From: Paracoccaceae bacterium
GTDB taxonomy: Bacteria; Pseudomonadota; Alphaproteobacteria; Rhodobacterales; Rhodobacteraceae
NCBI GenBank assembly: GCA_002400675.1
Contig: NVQY01000025.1
Span: 1 to 14,680 of the forward strand
Direction of reading: 5' to 3'
Length of the DNA: 14,680 nt
The notes under the pieces were generated by a model. It was not told the DNA's origin and did no database searches. It worked only from the letters and a program-made list of their open reading frames with translations. Each line of letters begins with the position of its first letter. Within the stretch, counting starts at the first letter, position 1. Positions 1 to 6,564 of the stretch are shown piece after piece. Position numbers and translations under genes: made by a program.

Positions 1-33
1 ACGCCGAAACTCGTCTGTGTATCTCATTGCCAT
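1..33 (-). CDS. IS3-family transposase OrfA, N-terminal 11 residues only
   Basis: The frame reads MAMRYTDEFRR and runs off the left edge. A (M)RYTDEFRR start followed by DAV is characteristic of IS3-family OrfA proteins (helix-turn-helix, transposase family 8) common in Rhodobacterales. A good Shine-Dalgarno sequence (AAAGGAG, about 7 bases upstream of the ATG at 33) supports the start; a second ATG at 27 is also possible. OrfA normally binds the IS ends and is extended by frameshifting into the DDE-type OrfAB. With only 11 codons visible, the family call is by resemblance. Confidence 0.5.
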   Translation of the reverse strand, partial: MAMRYTDEFRR

Positions 34-96
34 TCCTTGTCTCCTTTATAGCAAACATTGCTCGAAAGAGACCGGAACGAAACCGTGACAGGTCCA
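1..96 (-). mobile_element. End of an IS3-like insertion sequence (partial)
   Basis: On the minus strand the integrase reading frame loses family similarity after the residues APREV and continues into unrelated DNA beginning TGGACCTGTCACGG near position 96. About 60 bases further in, a ribosome-binding site (AAAGGAG) precedes an ATG at 33 that opens a transposase-like frame. This is the expected layout of an IS left end: terminal repeat, short leader, OrfA. Only one end is in the window, so the exact terminal base, the target duplication and the full element cannot be seen. Assignment to IS3 rests on the OrfA N-terminus; the precise boundary is inferred from where the integrase similarity stops. 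Confidence 0.6.
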
Positions 97-1145
97 ACCT
101 CACGCGGCGCACTAGCAACTTCTGAGGCCCAGTCGCGGAAAGTCGAACGGAACCCATGTACCGTGACGCCTTCAACCTTCATCCGACGCAGCAACATCAA
201 CATCGACATGTTCGAGAGCGGTTTGTGGCGTTTTTGCCCTTCGAACACATAGTCGGATTGCATCTCCTTCAGCGGCTCGACAATTGCCAGCATCTCATCC
301 GTCAACGGAACCCGATGATCTTCACCCGTCTTCATGCGTTCTGCCGGGCAGGTCCAGAGGCGCGCTTCAAAATCTATTTCACCCCATTGCATCCCCAAAA
401 CCTCGCCCGTGCGTGAGCCGGTCAGGCAAGTGATCATCAATGCCTTAGCTGACATTGCATCACGCGTCTTGAGATCTGCATAAAACGCGGGCACGTCCTG
501 CCATGCCATCGCCTTGTGGTGCTTCACCTTGGTCGTGACCTTGGGCAATACCTTGGCATCCTTGATTGCAGTCACCGGGTTCTCACCAGACCGAAAACCT
601 TTCGATTTGGCCACGTCCAGAACCGTCTTGATCCGCTGCGATAATCGTTTCGCCGTTTCGTGTTTTTCCGTCCAGATCGGCGACAGGCACATCAATACTT
701 CGGGTTGGTCAATGCTATCGACCGGCATTCGCCCGATTTTGGGGAAAGCATAGTCTCGCAAGGTGTTGATCCATTGCTGGCCGTGTTTGGCATTCTTCCA
801 CGTCGGCAACCGGTCGATATGTACTTGCTGCGCGACTTCCTCGAACGTTGGGATTTCCTGTCTGGCATTGAAGCGCGGGTTCAACCCTTGCTTGGCCATA
901 CGCCGATATTCCAGCGCCCGGTCGCGCGCTTGGTTCAGGGTGACAATGTCTGCTCCGCCCAACCCAAAGTCGGTTCGCAGCGGCGCGCCCTTTTTGTTCT
1001 TCTGACCTTTGACCACCACCCGTACGATCCAGCGCCGCGCGCCGGATGGGTCAACCACCAGATAAAGGCCGTTGCCATCGCCATGCCGCCCAGCGCCAAG
1101 GTTGTCGATCAGCTTCTTTGTCAGTTTTCCGGATAGCGCCGCCAT
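24..1145 (-). pseudogene. Tyrosine integrase (DUF4102/P4-like), truncated by an IS
   Basis: This was a site-specific tyrosine recombinase of the kind that integrates islands into tRNA genes. The N-terminal ~90 residues have the DUF4102 arm-binding form (start MAALSGKLTKKLIDNL, then DGNGLYLVVDPSGARRW). A SAM-like core-binding region occupies roughly 95-205, and the catalytic domain starts near 215. The first catalytic Arg is visible in TGSRTGEV and the box II His/Arg in HGFRSTFRDW. Family members then continue with a GH segment and a catalytic Tyr, over roughly 40-60 further residues. Here the protein instead runs after APREV into about 23 residues translated from the IS end and stops at 24. 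Both the second His/Trp and the nucleophilic Tyr are missing, so it should be inactive. The real remnant is ~97-1145. The start is the ATG at 1145. Confidence 0.85.
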
Positions 1146-1146
1146 A

Positions 1147-1170
1147 TTTCATACCACATTCCATACCACT
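1147..1170. repeat. Tandem 12-bp repeat, possible integrase arm sites
   Basis: Two adjacent copies, TTTCATACCACA (1147-1158) and TTCCATACCACT (1159-1170), match at 10 of 12 positions and lie immediately upstream of the integrase start codon. DUF4102 integrases bind short direct repeats (arm sites) near their own gene within attP, and these sit where such sites would be expected. They could also be an operator for integrase autoregulation. The function is inferred from position only. Confidence 0.35.
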
Positions 1171-1246
1171 CAAGGAAAGAATACAGGCAACATCGAAAGA
1201 AATCGAGAGCAAACGTGTCAGCCCCTAAAGCCCAACAAAATAGGGC

Positions 1247-1269
1247 AAAAGAGCCGCTGTAAGCGGCTC
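1247..1269 (-). terminator. Intrinsic terminator, leftward
   Basis: A perfect 8-bp stem, GAGCCGCT (1251-1258) and AGCGGCTC (1262-1269), has a 3-base loop. Read on the minus strand it is followed by TTTT and then more T-rich sequence. It lies ~26 bases beyond the tRNA-Ser-like 3' end at 1295-1311 on the same strand, the usual place for the transcription terminator of a tRNA gene. It separates that scar from the integrase remnant downstream. Confidence 0.6.
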
Positions 1270-1294
1270 AATTCAACTCAACAAAATGATGGTC

Positions 1295-1311
1295 TGGCGG
1301 AGACGAAGGGA
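1295..1311 (-). other. tRNA-Ser 3'-end sequence, putative attachment-site core
   Basis: On the minus strand this reads TCCCTTCGTCTCCGCCA. Bacterial tRNA-Ser genes end this way: T-arm 3' strand, acceptor stem, discriminator and CCA. The sequence to the right (1312 onward) does not continue as a T-loop or any tRNA body, so only the 3' fragment is present. Integrases that target tRNA genes leave such a fragment at the distal junction of the island. An integrase gene on the same strand lies just downstream, past a terminator. The call is inferred from the tRNA-like sequence and this layout; the intact tRNA-Ser would have to lie outside the window. Confidence 0.5.
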
Positions 1312-1684
1312 GTTTACCCTATAGCGGTATAAACTTTATATAACAATGAATTACTATATATATTTCGTTCATCCTGTAGCACGCTACTGTAGCAAATTCG
1401 CCTCTCGCCTCTGCCCCAAGTAGTCGAGTACCGGAAGATGTGTGAAAGTTATATTAAGTGTGTAATTACAATGGTTTGTGAAGGTTACATCGTTTCAGTT
1501 TTACACACAAAGACTCACACTTTGACGCCCATCATATGCGACTCAGCAATCATATATAACCGATCAGAAAACTGTATGCTTGGTAACTTGCAAGCAGTAT
1601 CTCCACAGGAGATCAGTTTGGTAAGTGACTGATATATAGTTATTTGGTATCAGTAGGCATCTTTCTTGTCTAGGTGTTACCAAA
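1312..1684. other. AT-rich non-coding region at the island edge
   Basis: No convincing gene is present; the open frames here are short and not protein-like. It holds several short repeats. CTGTAGCA occurs twice (1374-1381 and 1387-1394) with a GTAGC/GCTAC inverted pair between. A direct repeat of TGTGAAAGTTAT (1441-1452) and TGTGAAGGTTAC (1478-1489) matches at 10 of 12 positions. An inverted pair GTGTGTAA (1458-1465) / TTACACAC (1501-1508) overlaps it. These could be protein-binding sites for the gene that follows or for recombination, but nothing shows which. Confidence 0.4.
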
Positions 1685-2719
1685 ATGATGAATTACAATG
1701 ACTTGGACGCCAGAACGATTCGCGAAAGAATCGATATGTTCCAGCTATGGGACGCATGGGTCATCGCCGACGACCTCAGACGGCATAGCTTTACCGGCTC
1801 CATCGGTTGGGAAGAGCGCAGCGGCAACCAGTATCTGTATAGTCGAAAACGAGGTGTGGTAAAATCATTGGGGCCTCGTTCACAGGAGACAGAAAAAATC
1901 CACAAAGCCTTTCATGAAGGTAGGGTGGTCAACAAGTCTAGGCTGCAAACCTTAACGATGGAAATGGAAAAACAGGCGGCGGTCTTGCGTGCGTTGAATG
2001 CGCAAAGATTACCAACGATGGCCGCACGTACACTCAGGGCGATTCGAACACACGACAAGCAGGCCGGGGTTCGGGTGATCGGCACCAATGCATTATATGG
2101 TTATGAGAGTCTGGCGGCAGTACTATTCAATGCGGAATCTACTGCGACCGGTGATGTGGATATCTTGGTGGATGACCGAAACCAGCTAAGGTTGCTAACC
2201 GACGATAAAGAAAGAATCGGACTTACCCGCTTGATCCAACAGAAGGTCGACAAAACATTCCGGTCTCGTGGTTCGAAGGATTACCGACTGACCAATGACA
2301 AGGGATACATGGTCGAGTTTGTTCGACCCGAGCCGTCACCAATTTACCGGGTCATGCCCGGTGCAAAACCGATAGAGGGTGGTGACATAGAGCCAGCACC
2401 GATCATGGGGCTACAATGGCTGGTAAACGCGCCTGCTATTGAAGTTGTGGTGCTTGACGCACGAGCATTTCCTGTGCCGATGAAATGTCCTGATCCCAGA
2501 TATTGGGCCATACATAAACTGTGGCTATCAACACGGGAAGATCGCGACCCACAAAAGAAAATTCGCGACCGGCAGCAGGCAGACATTATCTTGAAACTGA
2601 TATCCGAACGGCTTCCCAATTTCCCAATCGACGATACATTCCTTTCACTGTTGCCGAGTGAGCTGCGGAAGCAAGTGCCAGTCGACAGAGCTAATTCGCT
2701 ATCCGAACCGAAGTGGTAA
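1685..2719 (+). CDS. GSU2403-type nucleotidyltransferase-fold protein
   Basis: The 344-residue protein resembles the GSU2403/NTP_transf_8 group of predicted nucleotidyltransferases (Pol-beta superfamily, minimal-nucleotidyltransferase fold). The N-terminal ~110 residues are helical and charged. The core follows: VIGTNALYGYE (~131-141) is the glycine-containing helix-turn. GDVDIL (~156-161) supplies the paired metal-binding Asp157/Asp159, and MVEFVRP (~209-215) supplies a likely third acidic residue. A C-terminal segment with PRYWAIHKLWLS and RDRQQADI is typical of the group. With all three acidic positions kept, it may be active; the substrate is unknown. Relatives of this fold include AbiEii and MNT toxins, so a defence or toxin role is possible but only inferred. 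No antitoxin-like partner is adjacent. Two ATGs stand in tandem (1685 and 1688), with only a weak ribosome site. The gene stands alone between two non-coding stretches. Confidence 0.75.
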   Translation: MMNYNDLDARTIRERIDMFQLWDAWVIADDLRRHSFTGSIGWEERSGNQYLYSRKRGVVKSLGPRSQETEKIHKAFHEGRVVNKSRLQTLTMEMEKQAAVLRALNAQRLPTMAARTLRAIRTHDKQAGVRVIGTNALYGYESLAAVLFNAESTATGDVDILVDDRNQLRLLTDDKERIGLTRLIQQKVDKTFRSRGSKDYRLTNDKGYMVEFVRPEPSPIYRVMPGAKPIEGGDIEPAPIMGLQWLVNAPAIEVVVLDARAFPVPMKCPDPRYWAIHKLWLSTREDRDPQKKIRDRQQADIILKLISERLPNFPIDDTFLSLLPSELRKQVPVDRANSLSEPKW

Positions 2720-2928
2720 GGAGTGGTGGTGACGAACCTACAAATACAAACGTTAACCTTTTCTTTCATCATGGGCCCCGCACTCATCCGTCATAACATA
2801 TGAAAGTTTGGGGAAGGAAAGCGTATGCGGCCAGATAGTATGTTTACATGGCCACTTATCTTACTTAACGTGTGTTATATTGTGCCGTTAGGGCCAAGCA
2901 TTTCATTCCAAAATCAGGAAACACAACC

Positions 2929-4206
2929 ATGGCAGCTTTTAATGGGTCTAACGCACCAGACTGGTTCGTCGGCGGAGAACTCCGTGACAAAATCAATGGC
3001 TTTGGAGGACGCGATATCCTTCAAGGCAATGGCGGAAATGACATAATAAAGGGTGGTAGTGGTGATGACTGGATTGAAGGGTCAGATGGGAACGACAAGT
3101 TGCTCGGCGGCGGCGATGCCGATTGGTTACTTGGTGGTAGAGGTAACGACTATATCGATGGTGGAAGTGCGGGGAATGACTTCGATAAAGTAGATTATGC
3201 GTCTGCCGAATCCTCAATAAATGTCAATCTAGCAACCGGTATTGCAACCGATGGACTCGGAGGGCATGATAAACTCATTGATATCGAAGAGGTTCTTGCT
3301 GGAAGATTTAACGATGTACTGATTGGGGGAAACAAAGCCAATAACAACCTTGAGTCATTTGTGGGACTCGCAGGCGACGACATAATTAATGGCGGATCAG
3401 GCATTGATCGCGCTGATTACGCCTCAGATTTTGGCAGAGGTGGTTATAGAGGCATCTTTGCTGATCTTGAGGCGAATACAGTTCGTGATGGTTTTGGGGA
3501 TATTGATACAGTATTTGAAATCGAAGTAATTCGCGCAACCGTCCGAGACGACGACTTGCGTGGTGACGATCAAGATAACCGTTTTGATCCTCTCTCCGGA
3601 TTCGATTACATTGATGGTCGCGGTGGGCGGGATGAAGTTTCCTATGATAGTGACCATTTGTTTACTGAACGTTCAGGCGGCAGGGTAGGAATCCGTGCCG
3701 ACCTGCGTGAGGGTGAAGTGCGTGATACGACCGGGTGGAACATAGATACGTTGATCAGTATTGAGGATGTCCGTGGTAGTATCTTTGATGATGACATTCG
3801 TGGGGACGGCAAGGCCAACAGGCTTCGTGGGTTCGACGGCGATGATTTTATTTCTGGTCGCGGTGGTCGTGATAACTTGCAGGGGGAGAACGGCCAGGAC
3901 TTTATCTTTGGTGGTAAAGGTAACGACGTGATTGCCGGCGGCAGTGGCAATGATATCCTACGGGGTGGAAGTGGTGCTGATACGTTTGTCTTTGAACAAG
4001 GGGCTGATTTCGACCGCGTTCGCGACTTTACTAACGGTGTGGACTTGCTGGACGTATCGGCATTCGGTTTCAGTTCAGCGGCGAGCGTAATATCGGGGGC
4101 CCGGCAGGTTGGAAATAGCGTAAGAATTGAACTGTCCGAAGATGATGCAGTTGTATTGAAAAATTTCCAACTTACCGATTTGGATGCCGGTGATCTGATC
4201 ATCTAG
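2929..4206 (+). CDS. RTX calcium-binding repeat protein, likely type I secreted
   Basis: This is a 425-residue protein dominated by hemolysin-type nonapeptide repeats of the form GGxGxDxLxG, which bind calcium outside the cell. Order: classical RTX block (~23-80); three tandem modules starting VDYAS (~88), ADYAS (~162) and VSYDS (~237), each with a D/E-rich 'DIEEV/EIEVI/SIEDV' strand and an internal RTX turn; second RTX block (~310-360). A C-terminal domain (~360-425) begins GADTFVFEQGADFDRVRDF and ends DAGDLII. That tail resembles serralysin-type C-termini, which carry the uncleaved signal for type I secretion. There is no N-terminal signal peptide, catalytic domain or HExxH motif, so it may be an adhesin-like or surface protein. 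I chose the ATG at 2929 (AGGA at 2916-2919) over the frame-open start at 2872, which would add 19 residues unlike the family. No ABC exporter or TolC gene is nearby. Confidence 0.85.
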   Translation: MAAFNGSNAPDWFVGGELRDKINGFGGRDILQGNGGNDIIKGGSGDDWIEGSDGNDKLLGGGDADWLLGGRGNDYIDGGSAGNDFDKVDYASAESSINVNLATGIATDGLGGHDKLIDIEEVLAGRFNDVLIGGNKANNNLESFVGLAGDDIINGGSGIDRADYASDFGRGGYRGIFADLEANTVRDGFGDIDTVFEIEVIRATVRDDDLRGDDQDNRFDPLSGFDYIDGRGGRDEVSYDSDHLFTERSGGRVGIRADLREGEVRDTTGWNIDTLISIEDVRGSIFDDDIRGDGKANRLRGFDGDDFISGRGGRDNLQGENGQDFIFGGKGNDVIAGGSGNDILRGGSGADTFVFEQGADFDRVRDFTNGVDLLDVSAFGFSSAASVISGARQVGNSVRIELSEDDAVVLKNFQLTDLDAGDLII

Positions 4207-4357
4207 TCGAATATGTGAACATGCAGGTGTTCCTGAGGTAATTTTCATTCGGTAGAGGTGCTGGTGCAAGTCACGCTTCAAAATTTGGTATTTTTCGCCT
4301 AGGATGACGGAGGCACGTTAACATCAATGTGTTACTGTGGAATCGCTGCGCAGCACG

Positions 4358-5002
4358 CTACATCCCCCATCGTGCCAATGCGGCATTAGCAGCATCACGA
4401 TCAATCCGAATCCGAATCACAGCCTGCCGCGACACATTTGCCTTGCGAGCAATAGCACTATCACCAGTGCCAATGTCGATCATCCCCGATATCAGTTCGA
4501 ACGTGTTCCGATCATAGCTAGGTTTCCGGCCAAGATAACGTTGTCCAGATTTCACGGCGGCAGCAATACCAACGCGCTGGGCTTCCTTGGTGGCCTCCAC
4601 CTGTGCCTGTGCGGTTGCGGCCATAAACGCAATGAGAGCGTCCCGTACGGCCTGTTGCACGGGGTCAGTGGTGGCACCATCAAATGTCATTGAGTTGGTA
4701 ACGGTCCGGACAACAACACCCATGTTCATAAATTTACGTATAGTATCGGTGACGTCCTGATAATTGCGACCAAGCCGATCCACCCATCGCACCACGAGCG
4801 TGTCGCCACACCGCAATTTGTCAAACAACCGTTTTCCTTCGGGGCGTTCGGACAATTTTGTGCTGACCCCCGAAACGCCGACATCGGCAACAACTTCATC
4901 GATTTCAAATCCGGCTTGTTCGGCATGTGTACGCTGATGATCAATGGTCTGATCCATAGTTGACACTCGTGCGTATAGAATAGTTGCGATTGGGCTCTCC
5001 AA
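4358..5002 (-). CDS. Serine recombinase (resolvase/invertase family)
   Basis: The protein is 214 residues from the TTG at 5002, the size of small serine resolvases. The N-terminal catalytic domain starts TILYARVSTMDQ, with the nucleophilic Ser in ARVS. It has the family's VSGVSTKLSERPEGKRLFDKLRCGD-like region, then VVRWVDRLGRNYQDV with the DRLGR arginines, and the long dimer helix near ALIAFMAATAQAQVEATKEAQRVG. A C-terminal Hin-type helix-turn-helix ends the protein (DSAIARKANVSRQAVIRI). Such enzymes resolve cointegrates or invert DNA at paired sites. No ATG lies just before the conserved first strand. The TTG at 5002 gives the normal N-terminus MESPIATILYARVS. An ATG at 5083 would add 27 residues unlike the family, and neither start has a good ribosome site. 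It converges with the RTX gene, and a cluster of related half-sites lies upstream of the TTG. Confidence 0.85.
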   Translation of the reverse strand: MESPIATILYARVSTMDQTIDHQRTHAEQAGFEIDEVVADVGVSGVSTKLSERPEGKRLFDKLRCGDTLVVRWVDRLGRNYQDVTDTIRKFMNMGVVVRTVTNSMTFDGATTDPVQQAVRDALIAFMAATAQAQVEATKEAQRVGIAAAVKSGQRYLGRKPSYDRNTFELISGMIDIGTGDSAIARKANVSRQAVIRIRIDRDAANAALARWGM

Positions 5003-5005
5003 TGT

Positions 5006-5116
5006 GTCTGTTGGGGTGATGTCCGTTAGATAGGGCGTTCGTTGGGCAAAATCAATCCATACGGACACAGTAAGGATGCGCATGGTGCATGCCCGCAACG
5101 GTATACCCTAACGGAC
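5006..5116 (-). promoter_or_regulatory. Half-site cluster, possible res site of the serine recombinase
   Basis: Four related motifs surround the 5' end of the recombinase gene: GTCTGTTGG (5006-5014) and GTCCGTTAG (5021-5029) on the plus strand, ACGGACA (5061-5067) and CTAACGGAC (5108-5116) on the minus strand. The outer pair is a perfect 9-bp inverted repeat. Serine resolvases bind three inverted-repeat subsites (res) directly upstream of their own gene, where they also repress it. The number, orientation and position of these motifs fit that pattern if translation starts at 5002, though the spacing is not that of a textbook res site. Confidence 0.35.
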
Positions 5117-5331
5117 GCATTGCTGATGTGCTCAAATTTGGAGGGTATGGGCTCGGGCCAGACGCGATAACCACACTGGTGGAAACCGACACCCGCTATT
5201 AACTTGGACGCTTCGGGGTCATGGTGAAGGGCCTTTTCCCATGGCATGGTTGTAGTGCTGCCATGGATATCCACGGCAGCAAATAGCGTCATTAAACAAA
5301 TTTTAAACTTCTGTAGGCGGTATTGATCAAA

Positions 5332-6429
5332 TCACGGCGGTTTTTTCAGAACTCCCATCCAACTCCGAAGTATAGCCGCACTTCTCCGAAACAGCGATAC
5401 AAAAAATTTCACGATGCGGGGAATTCTTGTTGGTTTCCAACGGTCACCGCCGTCAGAGTTTAAATCAATAGCATTTTTGTTATCATCAAATATAATAGTA
5501 CTTGAGTCAATTGAAGTATTCTTAATCTCTAAATTGGTATCAGAACTGCTAAAAGGTGTAGGTTTATTGAGTGAACCCATATTTCTCTGATTGAACTTGG
5601 AGGAACCACCAGTACGAATAAGTAGGTTATTAGTAGCAATCTTGTTGGTCACCCAAACCCACTCTGGGTACCCTTCAAGCATTCGTAATTTTGTAGGTGG
5701 CCTATAATGACACTTGGTTGCGTATCCAATAACATTGTTAGTTTCTGTAAGCAGGTCTACTTTTCCATCACGGGTATACATATTTTGAATTCTAATCTGC
5801 CGGTTACCACTATAATGTTTCACACGCTTTCCATTGCGATGGTGTAGGAAGCCATACACCACATCCTTTTGTGAATGGGTGGGAACAAATAGTAACCCAT
5901 GGAAATGCACTAGAAAGACAAGGTGGTTTTTATTCAGATCATTCGCCCAAGATCGATCCGGGGTAATATCAGCAATAATGTCACTAGCTAATTTAATATC
6001 CACTTCCGGTGTCAGCAACCAAACCGCGTTGGGGAAGCGATTGCGGATGAACCCACTCAAGGCAGCACCGTCTTTGTTTGCGTGTGTTATTGCCTCCTCT
6101 TTCGTGAGCGTAATAGTTGTGATTATCGTGAAGGCAAAGACGTTATCGGAATTGCACTTCGTTAGAATGTCTGCGATTTTTCCAACACGTTTAGGCATCT
6201 TACGACCACTCATGAACCATGGCTTACCATAGCGGTTTTCGATGCCTTGGAGTTCGGTGTAGCCAAGCTTTTCGATTATTGCCGTCGCAAACTTAATCCA
6301 TTCAGGTGATCCAAGTTCCATTCGAGACATTTTCATATTCGCAATGTTATATACCAAGGATGTCATTCGGTTTTGATTTCCCATCGGTGGTGACGCACTG
6401 ATATTTCTGGAGAATGTATCTGTTTTCAA
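5332..6429 (-). CDS. HUH endonuclease / rolling-circle Rep-like protein
   Basis: The protein has 365 residues and a single-tyrosine HUH signature. Motif I is FAFTIITTITLT (~98-109). Motif II is VHFHGLLFVP, with His175 and His177 flanking a hydrophobic residue (metal binding). Motif III is VIGYATKC, with the nucleophilic Tyr236 and Lys239 (YxxK spacing). These order and spacings are those of replication initiators and related nickases that cut one strand and stay bound to its 5' end. No helicase domain follows. The C-terminal ~100 residues are low-complexity (Ser/Asn/Asp-rich) and end in a basic, hydrophobic stretch (RIVKFFVSLFRRSAAILRSW). The TTG start at 6429 is supported by AAGGGG 8 bases upstream; later ATGs lack one. 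Base composition is visibly more AT-rich than the restriction operon, a sign of separate origin. It is divergent from a ribbon-helix-helix gene. I cannot name the exact family; plasmid, filamentous-phage or integrative-element origins are all possible. Confidence 0.65.
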   Translation of the reverse strand: MKTDTFSRNISASPPMGNQNRMTSLVYNIANMKMSRMELGSPEWIKFATAIIEKLGYTELQGIENRYGKPWFMSGRKMPKRVGKIADILTKCNSDNVFAFTIITTITLTKEEAITHANKDGAALSGFIRNRFPNAVWLLTPEVDIKLASDIIADITPDRSWANDLNKNHLVFLVHFHGLLFVPTHSQKDVVYGFLHHRNGKRVKHYSGNRQIRIQNMYTRDGKVDLLTETNNVIGYATKCHYRPPTKLRMLEGYPEWVWVTNKIATNNLLIRTGGSSKFNQRNMGSLNKPTPFSSSDTNLEIKNTSIDSSTIIFDDNKNAIDLNSDGGDRWKPTRIPRIVKFFVSLFRRSAAILRSWMGVLKKPP

Positions 6430-6564
6430 AAATGCTTCCCCTTATGCCAATAAAATTTCCAAAAGTTTAACGTATGGCTGCCTGAAGTTTCCCTTCTGGA
6501 TATATAGGCAGATTATTCTGTGAAACTTGAAATTCCGCCAAATTTCTGCGCAATCTCATAAATA
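6430..6564. promoter_or_regulatory. Divergent intergenic region with nested inverted repeats
   Basis: This 135-bp AT-rich stretch separates the HUH gene (leftward) from the ribbon-helix-helix gene (rightward). It contains CTGCCT (6478-6483) / AGGCAG (6506-6511), AAGTTTC (6485-6491) / GAAACTT (6522-6528), GAAG (6484-6487) / CTTC (6493-6496), and GAAATT (6529-6534) / AATTTC (6541-6546). It must hold both promoters. The palindromes are candidates for operators of the ribbon-helix-helix protein, or for a double-strand origin nicked by the HUH protein. The role is inferred from position. Confidence 0.35.

Noticed and set aside
2872..2928. Longer start for the RTX protein (19 extra residues)
   Set aside because: The added residues (starting MLYCAVRAKHF) are unlike RTX N-termini, and the ATG at 2929 has a better-placed AGGA.
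2825..3046. A 73-residue frame with a good AAGGAA ribosome site and a hydrophobic N-terminus, overlapping the RTX gene
   Set aside because: It overlaps the start of a clear RTX gene in another frame for more than half its length, and its later part is the shadow of RTX repeats.
4217..4232. Hairpin GAACA/TGTTC after the RTX gene as a terminator
   Set aside because: The stem is only 5 bp and no T-run follows directly; too weak to call.
5026..5292. An 88-residue minus-strand frame upstream of the serine recombinase
   Set aside because: It has an ATG but no ribosome site and no recognisable features, and its second half lies in the half-site cluster and the possible recombinase leader. The first ~60 residues look somewhat protein-like, so a gene fragment is possible.
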